DNA from: Heligmosomoides polygyrus polygyrus
Taxonomy: Eukaryota; Nematoda; Chromadorea; Rhabditida; Heligmosomidae
Length of the DNA stretch: 64,000 nucleotides
Direction of reading: 5' to 3'
NCBI GenBank assembly: GCA_947396885.1
Contig: OX377206.1
Span: 20,393,114 to 20,457,113, forward strand
Part shown: positions 53,228 to 63,272 of the stretch, one piece after another
How the letters are laid out: each line of letters begins with the position of its first letter
Position numbering within the stretch: the first letter of the stretch is position 1
Program-made: the position numbers and the translations under genes
The notes under the pieces: model-generated
What the model was told of the DNA's origin: nothing
What the model saw: the letters and a program-made list of their open reading frames with translations, nothing else
Databases searched by the model: none

Positions 53228-53234
53228 TTCCGCT

Positions 53235-53240
53235 CTGAAA
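53235..53240 (-). promoter_or_regulatory. Probable spliced-leader trans-splice acceptor
   Basis: Minus-strand TTTCAG|AGCGGAA-ATG: a perfect nematode acceptor 7 nt before the start codon with no donor-bearing exon recognised upstream. Confidence 0.65.
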
Positions 53241-55435
53241 TTCCACGAATTGAATTCGCTCTGAACGCATAGAATATTCGGTTTTCGTCATAGAATTGAA
53301 GTTGAAAAGTCGTCACAGCACTGCTGAACGCAAAGATTTTTGAGGCACGCCGTCCGAAGAACTAAACCGCGACGGAGGGTTATAGTAGAAAGAGGGGTTT
53401 CATTAAGAAAGAAAAAAAAGAGGCTGGTAGATCATTATTCCCATAAGTTGTAACGATATATCATCTGCAGCTCGACACCCACAAAAGCGTTCTTGAAATT
53501 GAAAAATTCGCTTTATTTACAGTCTTTTGTTACACCCCTTGAATTAATCCATGTCGCCAAATTTTGCAAGCCACTCGGTGGTGCCTATTTACTCGATCCG
53601 GCTTATTCCGTCTTGTTCGAACTACAGCTAAATTTTGAATTTCCTCCACTTCAAGTTCGCAAGTCATTACATGCCATTTTGGGTATGTAGTTTTTTAGGA
53701 GTTATAGCAGAAAAGTACTCAGTAAAGAAAAGTGTTGACTGCTATCCCCATGGAAATTTTACTAGAAGAAAATCTAAAGGCTTTTGGAGTTGCCCTTCTC
53801 ATAGAATTTCAAAATAAAATAGCCTTTTTATATCCTGTACCCTGAGTACCCAGACAGAGTAACCAACCCTAAGACGAGACTTGGTTTGTTACCCTATCTG
53901 ACCACTAAGGTTAGGATGGCAATCGGAGATTTTAATGTGAAGTGTTCCGGCGAGACCTATAGTTCACGCGTAAGATCTATGGCTGGAAAATTGCAATTTT
54001 ATACGGTTTTTTAAAACTAGTTTGGTTTCTCGTATAAACCAATCTAACAATCGCATACAAAAAAGCTCCTAGTTACATATTAAGTAGCAAAAAGTTCCCA
54101 CAAGTTAAGCCACTAAGCTATTCTCTAAATAAAAATTATATTAGATATTCAGCACCTAGCAGCATTTACGTTACATTTTTATGCAGCAGAGGGTATAAGA
54201 AGACATTTCGATCATAAGCTGCTATTTTACAGTGATGTACTGGAGACTATAGTTGCTGAAGATATCTAAACTAGAGGTTGTATGATAAGTTAAACCCTAC
54301 GCAGTTTCAAGCTACAGCTAAATTTGAATTTCCTTCAGAACTTCCTGAAAACATAGTTGATCGTAAACAATTTGCGTGCTCTTATACATTTTTCAGAACT
54401 TTTGGCAAAAAAGTTTTTATGCAGGAGATATGTTTTGATCGTTATTTTATTGAAAATAATTGTGAAGAAAATCTAATGATTTCTGGAGGTGCCCTGAGAC
54501 ATAGTTGCCACAGTTAGGTCTATTTCATTGTCAGAGTTGCGAAATATTTGATGGCCTTATATGGAAGAACTTCCGATTGATAGGAGACTGAAGATCTGCG
54601 GCTGACAACTCATGGAGAGTTTTGGTCTTTACCCTCAATGTCATGCCAACAGAGACAGAATAGAACTCCTGTAGTGCACTTCCGAAATTGCATCGTACTG
54701 CGCCGTGAGAATGTATGACATATATTTTGCCATTGTTATTGTAATATTGTTTGTATCACGTGTTGAAAATACCTGTAGTCTGCTATTGAGAAAATATTGA
54801 AGGAATAGGAATTCTCCATGTCTTGAGGACGTACACGTATGGATAGAAGGATAACTTTAACGAGGCACTAGAAGAGAGAGTTCAACGGTCATAGGAAAAT
54901 TCCGTGGCACTTGTTTTACTACCGTTAACGGATTGGAACTGGCAGCTTTCTAGAGGTAGGCGAAATAAATTTTTACAAGTAATTAATCAAACGGGAGATA
55001 GCATGTTCTAGAAGACCAGCTTTTGATTGATGACGATTGTTCCTAGAGGGATTAACCCCACATTTGGGTCAATTCTTGAGTCAGGCTGAAGATAGTTCAG
55101 GTTTCTAGATCAAAAGACTGAACAGTGATGGCTATAAACTGTCAGAAAAGCTCGACACGTAAGGAAAAAATTTAAAAGTTGAAATGCGTGCTGCAAAATA
55201 TTCTTCAAGAATGTGCTGACCACCCAAGAAGGGCGACAACATGGCAAGCGGGTGATGAAGACGGCGAGAGGGAGTCATTGCGGGACTAAGGCGACTGGGC
55301 GGAAGCCTAGGCGGACGTCTCTCATACATTCAGCTTTTTTCCGGCAGTCCGTATCTCTGATGCGAGGCATGGTGGAGTGTGTGCGAAGGGAAACATTCGA
55401 GAGCGCCAGATCCTCAGAATAGGGAAAAACCGTTA
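53241..55435. other. Upstream region, no feature recognised
   Basis: AT-rich DNA 5' of the FARP start. If the mRNA is trans-spliced, its promoter could be here or in the GC-rich block beyond. Confidence 0.4.
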
Positions 55436-56060
55436 TTTGATGAAGACGTGATAAGATGTGCGGATTAAAGTCGAAGAATGAATGGGTGGGGATGCTGAAG
55501 AGGCGCAATAGAGAGCGGATGAGAGTGAGGGAAGTGAGAGCGAACAATTGGCAAAGTCCGCAGCAGCAGCAGCAGCAGCAGCAGCGGCTGGAGCACGGGC
55601 ACGAGCACGAGCAGCAGCAGCGGTCCGCCGCCCACATGCCAGATGGCCAAAACATAGCTGGAGCAAGCTGGCTGGTCACACCGACCACGTCGACGACGCT
55701 GATCATCCACGGCGACGACGTGGTCGTCGTCGTGGACGGGGACGGCTGTCGGTGAGGAACGGCTCGAGTAATAGTCGTGAGTAGTCAGTCGCGTGTCGCA
55801 CACAGACACCGACGACACCCGCAGCCGCACATGTCCTCTGTCCGGTGCACTCGTTCTCATCGACAATTAAAATCGCCCATCGAAACTGCTATCAAACGAC
55901 CACCAGCTGCTCAGAAAATCACGACGCCCGCTACGATTCGGTGATTAGAGTCGGCAAACGCACGTAAAAAGGGCAACTTGTCGGACGCTTTCCCTATCCC
56001 GCCGATTATTTATCGCCGGGTACCTCAAGCTGATCGCTGGTCGGCCACGAAAACAAGGGC
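55436..56060. other. GC-rich, trinucleotide-rich block upstream of FARP
   Basis: Contains an uninterrupted CAG run (55559-55584), a second CAG run near 55610-55622, and a gacgacgtggtcgtcgtcgt self-complementary stretch (55709-55738). Overlapping open frames exist in several phases, so composition rather than coding explains them. Candidate promoter/outron region. Confidence 0.4.
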
Positions 56061-56218
56061 TTGTCATTTCAGTGCTCGAGACATGTGCTAACTGCGTGCC
56101 GGATTAGTTTATGCTTGACGGCAACCAGAGACCAGCACAGTGGCAGGCCAGAGTTCGATGGGATGAATGTTCTGAAGTGCTTTTGGTCATTATGTAGCGG
56201 AGCCATAGCTGGAAGAAG

Positions 56219-56256
56219 CATTTCAGGGATACGCCACGTGTTCTACTTCTATTTTT
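56219..56256 (-). mobile_element. SINE-A fragment
   Basis: ttcagggatacgccacgtgttctacttctat only: the segment near the 3' end of the element. Confidence 0.6.
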
Positions 56257-56589
56257 GATATTGACTCCGTGGTAGTGTTGTCTAATGACCAGCTGATTGT
56301 ATATACTATCCTTCTATACATACAGGATGTCTCAAATGAAAAAATGTACCGCAGATCGTGAAGTTCTAAAGTTCTATAGCTTATTTTGGAAAAAAGACAG
56401 GCGAAAATCTAGTGTGCATTAGACGTCGAGCTTGCGCCTTAAACTTACCCATGTTGTAATGATGATTATCTGATTGATACTGTAAATCTTGTTTACATGA
56501 AGTTATGCTGTCTTGTGATTCTCAGCACGATCTCTAATGATTCTCCTGTTGCGCAGCGATTATGATACCTAAATATGCGTATGGGATCA

Positions 56590-56780
56590 CCGAGCGAAGT
56601 AGGAAGTGGTTCCGGCTGTCGCATGCACACACGATTCCAGATTCCCTGTTTGGATCCCCTCTCCACCAACCAAACCTTCTATCCCTCCGAGATCGGTGAG
56701 TTGGCACCAGAAATGTCTGAGAAGAAGTCCATCCGCTGGCGACCTTCTTTGCATTGCCCAAATACGCATTCGAATTGGCG
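56590..56780 (+). mobile_element. SINE-A copy, partial, left arm of an inverted pair
   Basis: gtaggaagtggttccggctg ... tttgcattgcccaaatacgc; missing the extreme head and the 3' third. Joined directly to the next copy in opposite orientation. Confidence 0.8.
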
Positions 56781-57052
56781 TTATTCAATCCCTTTTGGGA
56801 TGCGCCACGCATTCTACTTCTACGGGATATCGTGGAGGCGATTTGAATGCGTATTTGGCCATACAGTGACTTGCGGTGGCCAGCCGATGAACAAATCGGC
56901 GCTCTATCCTTCCCAGACAAGTCTGGTACCAATTCACCAACCCCGGAGGGATGGAAGGCTTGGTTGGCCTGGGTGGGAAATCCAAACCAGGAACCTGGTA
57001 TCGGCTGCACGTGACAGTCGGCGCCTTTTCTGACTGCGCTGCACGCGCCTAA
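56780..57052 (-). mobile_element. SINE-A copy, right arm of an inverted pair
   Basis: cgttattcaatcccttttgg ... gactgcgctgcacgcgcc; near-consensus. The palindromic junction explains the long overlapping ORFs on both strands. Confidence 0.92.
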
Positions 57053-57197
57053 GGTCTGTCTAATCAATTGCAAATGTGCCCTGCTCAGAAAAATGAAGTG
57101 TTAAGTGGCACCTCCGTTTACTTATTTATTTATTATTTGCACAATGTCATGTGCACAAAATAGTACATTTAACAAGGACATAGCATGTTAGAAAATA
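57053..57197 (-). repeat. Unnamed repeat with LINE-like tail, copy 2
   Basis: Same sequence as 40891-41050 (ggtctgtctaatcaattgca ... atgttagaaaata). It lies immediately beside a SINE-A head and is broken by the palindromic mariner at its TA. Confidence 0.7.
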
Positions 57198-58239
57198 TTA
57201 GGTGGTCCCATAAGTCCTTGCAGTTTTTCAACGATTCAGTGCAGATTTTGCCGGTAGCGCTGCACAGCTTTCGAAAGAGAATGACTTGCTCTCTCAGAGC
57301 ATGTATTGCATTTCTTTTTTCATCATGAATTTTGTCAATTTTTAGGTCGTTGAAGTGAAAAGTGAAAAAGTGAAAAAGTAGCCATTTGCGCACTTTTTCT
57401 CTCCGCTTAGGTTTGAAATTTTTTGGGCAGCTTTTTTATAGCATTTGAAAGACAATGTTTTGTACTACAAGAATATGTGTTGGACCTATTTTCTCACTTG
57501 CCCTTTATTGATTTTTAGGCCATCACACTGGGAATTCCGACTTTTCCGTCCGAATTTTTACCAAAACTCCGCTTCTGTGGTTGGACTTTTTTGCTTGGTG
57601 TCATATGTCGTTTGGAAGAGGTTGTCTTGCTCAGTAAGAATCTGTGTCGCGTTTATTGTCTCACGCTGAGTTCTGTCGAATATCAACAATTGAAGAAGGA
57701 GAAGGAGTTGTTGGTGAAGACGATTTTTCTCTTTTTGGCATTTTGTTGATGTTCAATAGAAATCAATAAACGCAACACATATTCTTATAGAGCAAGGCAT
57801 TCTCTTTTGAATGACATATAACGCCAACCGAAAAAGTCCAACCGCAGAGCAGGAGCTGTCGGCAAAAATAACCATCCTCCTTCGGACGTCCCAATTTGAT
57901 GACCTAAAAATCAATAAAGGACAAATGAGCAAATAGCACTAACACAAATTCTTGTAGTACAGAACATTATCTTCCAAATGCTGTAAAAACTGCGCAAAAA
58001 TTGCAAACCTAAGCGGAGAGAACAAGTGCGCAAATGGCTACTTTTTCTCTTTTTCACTTTTCACTTCAACGACCTAAAAATTGACGAAATTCATGATGAA
58101 AAAACGAAATGCAATGCATGCTCTGATAGAGGAAATCATTCTCTTTCAAAAGCTATGCAGCGCTATGCAAGAGATCGTCGGAGAAATCTGCAGTGAATCG
58201 TTGAAAAGAAAAACGGCGAAGACTTATGGGAGAACCTAA
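57198..58239. mobile_element. Palindromic mariner-type element, copy 2
   Basis: 1,042 bp with TA at 57196-57197 and 58240-58241; ends TTAGGTGGTCCCATAAGTCC and TTAGGTTCTCCCATAAGTCT. Same internal blocks as copy 1 in the same order (aacgacctaaaaattgacaa, ctgtggttggacttttttgc), with arms complementary nearly to the centre. Open frame [20 protein letters not shown] is retained in the left arm. Confidence 0.92.
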
Positions 58240-58425
58240 TATAAACCAAGAAAATACCGAACAAAAGCGTGGCACATCTTCAACATCAGACACTTCGTAA
58301 AAGTTTGACTTTCTTGCTTTTCAGACTAAGCCAGCTTGTCTTATGATGAGCAAGCCTCAACCGATCCTTCTGCATCGCCTTATGATTAAAAATAGAAGTA
58401 GGGTTCAAACATTTGCCAGCTTTTT

Positions 58426-58620
58426 TCTGGGATACGCCACGCATTCAACCTCCACTGGACACCATATAATCATTTTGATATGCGATGACCTAAGGATGCC
58501 CTGTCGATGGAAAAGCTGGTGTTTCATCCATTCCAGACACGTATGATAGTAATTCGCCGACCATGAATGGATAAAATTCTCGAAAGGGATGGAGGGCCTT
58601 GCCTTGAATCGACCAGATCA
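58426..58620 (-). mobile_element. SINE-A copy, badly degraded
   Basis: gggatacgccacgcattcaa, gatgccctgtcgatgg, tccattccagacacgtatga: landmarks in the right order with many changes. Confidence 0.6.
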
Positions 58621-58639
58621 AGCTATTTTCAAGTTAAAC

Positions 58640-59535
58640 ACACTTTGAAAAAAAAGACGCTTTGGGACTAAACGCACTTTGAAAGCGTACATAGATCGTG
58701 CAGAATTCGAGCGGTTTGACAAATGGCAAGGATATTCTTTTCATCGTTCGGAAGTAGACAATTTTCGCTATTCTCTTCGTGGAGTTTCATATCGACTTTG
58801 TTTATCCACACAACAGGTTGTTTTCCTTGTGAAAACTGCCGTTTGGTGGCACTCTGGTTCATCTACCGGGGAAGAATTCAGTTCCTGTGTCCCTTCCTGC
58901 GGAAACATAAAGAACTCATGTTAAGCAGCAGTTCGGAAAATTCATCTCAGATGCTATGATAAAATAGGCGCAAGTAGAAAACAAGTATCCAACTATGCTG
59001 TTTTTAATAACAACACCCTGCCATACTGAAATCAGATGTCCGAGAAGGAGCACTGCATCCTGTTGACCTGGTCACTGGCCGTCCCCTCTGGTCGGAAAGT
59101 TCAGATGACCTTATAGTGGGTGACTAATCAGGACAAAAGTTCAGTACTGCGAGTCGTTAGTCATTCAACACAACTAAAATGCTTTCAACCAATTTCTACA
59201 GGCTGAACATAGAACAGCCGTTGAGCCAAAAGTCGTACAAAATCAGCTCTGCACAAAAGATTACGGGAAAATTTGGCTTTTTGAACACTGGCAAAAGTGA
59301 TTTCTTCGATTACTTGAATTAAGTGGAAACTACTCTTTTCAAAGCAATTGGGTATTTAACTTGCTGAACAAGCTACTATATGCATATTCAAGCATGATAT
59401 CGCCTACTCTTACAAAAAACTTTTTTGTAGTTAACTGCACAAATATTATTTATTAGGACATTAGTGAAGTTAACTGCAAAACAAAAAACTAACTAACCAG
59501 CATTCATGAAACACTGACAGGCATTTGTAAAATTA
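58640..59535. other. No feature recognised
   Basis: Open frames at 58679-58959 (both strands) have no recognisable similarity. No repeat seen. Confidence 0.4.
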
Positions 59536-59539
59536 TAAA

Positions 59540-59832
59540 GGATAAAGGATAAAGGACGGCGTTACTCAATCCCTTTTGGGATGCGCCACGTATTCTACTT
59601 CTACGGAATATCGTGGAGGCAATTTGAATGCGTATTTGGCCATACAATGACTTGCGGTGGCCAGCCGATGAACAAGTCAGCGCACTATCCTTCCCAGACA
59701 AGTCTGGTACCAGTTCACCGACCCCGGAAGGATGGAAGGTTTGGTTGGTCTGGGCGATAAATCCGAACCAGGAACCTGGTATCGTTTGCGCGCGACAGTC
59801 GGCTCCTCCTCCGACTGCACTACACGCGTCCA
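59540..59832 (-). mobile_element. SINE-A copy, young-looking, with repeated tail
   Basis: Starts AAAGGATAAAGGATAAAGGACGG (tail repeated 3 times) and ends actgcactacacgcgtcc. Differs little from 27588-27874. Confidence 0.95.
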
Positions 59833-59974
59833 AAAATTTTGGAACGCTTCACGAATTTGCCAGTCATCCTTGCGCAAGGATGACACGATGACAAAAAAAT
59901 TAACTTAAATAATTTGTAAAATTAACTACAAAAAATTTTGAGGAGTGAATAGTACAACCGCCATCAGTCAAACC

Positions 59975-60460
59975 CTCCCTAGGATGCGCCGCGCATTTTG
60001 TTTTAACGGAATAGCATGAATCGGGTGTTTCCAGTTTCTCTCTACGTGAAATCTTAGCATGGCTATTCTTGCGTTTTGTTAATACTGCTCCAACACGACG
60101 TTTTTAAAATGAACCTTTATTTGACCGTTTCGACCTCCTCAGCTTCTCTGAAGATTCATTTTAAAAATCTCGTTTTGGCACAGTATTGACAAGAGAACTG
60201 TTTTCACTGTATCACGGTATGAAGGTGTCTTAGTCACCAAGAGGTCTAAGATGTCTCGTCAGTCGGCAAGAGATCATTATGCCACCGCAAATCGGCGATA
60301 GGTTCGATTTCCATTCAGGGCACCCAAACCTGCTCTCCTTCGGGCTTGGCAAAATAATGAAGACGTGTCTGTAGAAGTATAAAACGCCTTGTTGTTCATT
60401 CGATTCGTTACCGCAAGTCAGATATGCATTACTATACCATACGGAAGTAGAATAATGTGC
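59975..60460. mobile_element. SINE-A fragments
   Basis: 59975-60010 minus (ctaggatgcgccgcgcattt); 60270-60460 plus, with ggttcgatttccattcaggg at box B and ccgcaagtcagatatgcatt further on. Both ancient. Confidence 0.5.
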
Positions 60461-60469
60461 TCATCTAGG

Positions 60470-61190
60470 TTGGGCTCCATTCACCTGTATCACCTGTCGT
60501 CCCGTTGATCATCGACTTGCTCGAGCGGGCGCCAGCAGCGTCTCCATTCATCCCTGTCGCGTGCCAGAGTGGTCCAATGGATCCTCCTCGCTCGAGGGAC
60601 ACGAAGAGCGTCATATCGGTCGTTCAGGGCTTTCACGAAGAAGTCCGACCAACGCGTTGGTGGGCGTCCTGGTGTTCTTTTGACATCCCGCGGAATCCAA
60701 TCTGTGACGACTCTCGTCCAGCGGGTGTCTGCGAATCGCATTACGTGGCCGGCCCACCTAATTTTCGACGACTTGGCCCATGCGACAGCGTCTCTGATCT
60801 TCGAACGTCGGCGAAGCTCGGAACTCCGGAGGCCTTCTCTCACTTGCGTGAGTCGTGTCACTCCGAGCATCGTCCTCTCGATTCCACGCTGCGCGACGCT
60901 GATCGCGTGTTCATCCTGCTTTCGTACAACCCAGGTCTCTGAGGCGTATGTTAGGGCAGGAAGAACAGTGGAGTCGAATAGGTGGGCACGGAGTCGGACG
61001 TTCTTCGTCTTCTTCGCGACTTCTTCGACACTCTTGAAAGCTCCCCAAGCCGCTCGTTTCCTCCTGCTCAGCTCTGGTGCTAGGTCGTTGGCCATGTTGA
61101 CTTCGCGACCCAGATACACATAGCTGGAGCATTCGGAGATGTTCGTTCCGTTGAGCGAGAATGGGGCATCAGAAACCCATCCGTTCTTCT
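60470..61190 (-). mobile_element. RTE-type LINE, 5'-truncated, ORF tail intact
   Basis: Minus ORF 61230-60490 (246 codons) covers the RT C-terminal (thumb and beyond) region: [96 protein letters not shown]. This is the conserved tail of nematode RTE/BovB-clade ORFs. No stop interrupts it, so insertion was recent. The 3' end carries GATACAGGTGA repeats (60478-60495). Palm and endonuclease domains are missing. Long plus-strand ORFs here are shadows. Confidence 0.92.
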
Positions 61191-61191
61191 T

Positions 61192-61270
61192 CAAAATAAA
61201 AATCAACGGTAATGGAGCCCATCCGTTCATGAAGAACGGATGGGCTCCATTAGCGTTGATTTTTATTTTG
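61192..61270. repeat. 79-nt hairpin at the 5' end of the RTE copy
   Basis: Arms 61192-61228 and 61234-61270 (37 bp, one mismatch) around loop atgaa. The block cccatccgttct occurs a third time just left (61176-61188). Confidence 0.9.
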
Positions 61271-61369
61271 TATCTATTTTGTATCCTTTAAATTCACGAT
61301 GTAGTGCCGCTCCGGGAAGATGGTATTAAGACATCATGAGAGAGGAGAAACCTTGACGTTAAGCAATCA

Positions 61370-61415
61370 CTGCTTGGCATGCGCCACGCACTCATTTCTA
61401 CGGAATATTGTGCAC
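61370..61415 (-). mobile_element. SINE-A fragment
   Basis: ttggcatgcgccacgcactc atttctacggaatattgt: only the 3'-proximal segment. Confidence 0.55.
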
Positions 61416-61729
61416 AGCTTGTCTACAGCTTCACAGTATTCTGTGGCTTATCGATCTGACCTTTGCAGAAGAGCTGTTTAGCTTCTGTATTCTAATCCGC
61501 TTCAACTGCGCTCGGTTTGTTTTCAGAGCTAGCCTTGGGACTCGCTATTATGAGTATTTTATTTGAAGTTGTAAAAAAGGATCGATCACAGCTGGTCTTG
61601 CGCCATCGCACACAACGGTTGTTATTCGTAACAGGAGTGGAGGTTTTCATTTGTTCAGATTCCATACCGAAACCTAAATTTTGAAGGATATACATATAAA
61701 TTGTAGTACGGCGCTAATTTATTTCGTTT

Positions 61730-61950
61730 TGTATGCGCCACGCGTTCTACTTCTACGAGATGCCTTGAATGCAGTTTAAGTGCATATTTTGCTCATACCA
61801 TGACTTGAGGTGGCCAACAGAACAAGGAGTGTGTTTTCTCCTTCCCATAGAAATCTGGGACGTAATTCCCGGGCAAGCTAGGCTTGGTTGATGTGAGCGG
61901 GAAATCGGAACTAGGAACCTGCAATCGCTGACTGCGCTACCACTAGCACA
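61730..61950 (-). mobile_element. SINE-A copy, tail missing
   Basis: tgtatgcgccacgcgttcta ... cgctgactgcgctaccacta; internal deletion near the cagacaagtc block. Confidence 0.8.
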
Positions 61951-63270
61951 GTATAAAAAGAGCCTTGCGAAGATTCTACATAAAATCAAATGAATAAATA
62001 CTAGGTAAAATATGCAGAAAACAAACATATAATATAAGACAATGTCAAATAATATGTACTTAGGAAGGAACTGCAGTTTCGAGTCAAAAACTAAGGAGCT
62101 TTACTACGGTCAGCGAAAATTGCATACCGAGAAATTGCTGCTCAAACTATTATTATATTTCTGGTAAACACGGTACTAATTTTCATGTAAAATCGTCCTT
62201 CCCAATTCTATTCCTTATGAAATAACAAAAGTGCAATTCCAAGCATAGGTCGTGAGTGAAGCGGAAATGTCCGAGCACGAGAGCGAGCATGTGCCCGTAT
62301 GAGAGCGTGCGCCATGGTTCTTCATCCTGTTGTTGACGTGGGGGCACTCAGGTGTATAGATCATTAAAAGTTTAACATGACAGCGTTTTAGCACACGTCT
62401 TGAGCTTGAGCTTAAAGAACGAGGACTGCTCCTAGTGTATCGCGGCGGACAGATGGAGTACAGGGAATTATTCTGCCACGAAGCAGTGGATGCAACTTTT
62501 AAGGGTTGTATGCACTGCTTCGTACATGACCAAAGCGTTATCCCAGAACCCGACACAGTAGTTTTGAGTAGCGGGATCCTGTCCAACCGGATTAGGTCAC
62601 ATCCTAAAGTTCCAGTAGTAAATCCAACCGGGAGGAGATATCAACCTTAAGGAGTGCCAGCAGTACGAGGAACTGATTCAAGTACTTGGCAGAGTTTTGA
62701 TTGGTTGGCGCCTCTCTTGCCGCTGTCATTGCACTCAGTTGGCCATAACCCCGATATGTACCTTTTTAGCAAGGCACGGAATAACCCATAGAGGATAAAG
62801 GTGGTTTTATTCTGGCAAAACGAACAGAGCCAATGCCCTCTCATAAGTTGTCTCGAGTTCTGGAACAACGCTTTGGTCATGTACATATGTTTTCTTGAAA
62901 GGCCATAAATCTGTGTTGAGCATGACCGCTTTGAATGAGATTTGAAGCGTGCATGACCCATGTCTTCGCAAAAGGCGCTTGCCACCGCTGCGCCACGTGA
63001 ATTTTGCTAATAGGGGTGAAAACTGATAGCGATCACCCGCTATTAGATGAGTCGCTGGTGAAGTGAGGTGGTCGCTAATCTTAGGATGTTCCAAAAAATG
63101 TACACACTGTTTGGCTGACCACAGCAATTCATATTGTTTTGGATAACACAGAGTTTGAACATAATTTAGATAATTGAGCAGGAAACGGAAATGTGTCGAG
63201 TGCTGAGATCCCACTATACGCTTACCAATCGTTTCGCGGTATGTTCTTGACTGATAGTGAGCTCGTCAAT
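61951..63270. other. Unassigned region with a possible further SINE-like inverted pair
   Basis: The words acatgaccaaagcgtt..cccagaacc (62520-62550, plus) and the reverse complement (62852-62886) form an inverted pair. Minus strand near 62995-62935 has tRNA-like text (gtggcgcagcggtggcaagc; cttcaaatctc at box B). Too weak to define an element. Confidence 0.35.
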
Positions 63271-63272
63271 TA

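Noticed and set aside
55456..55755. Plus-strand ORF with a polyglutamine run
   Set aside because: Open in several frames on both strands because of trinucleotide repeats; no splice or start context.
60505..61123. Long plus-strand ORFs at the RTE locus
   Set aside because: The minus strand encodes the recognisable RT tail; plus ORFs are shadows.
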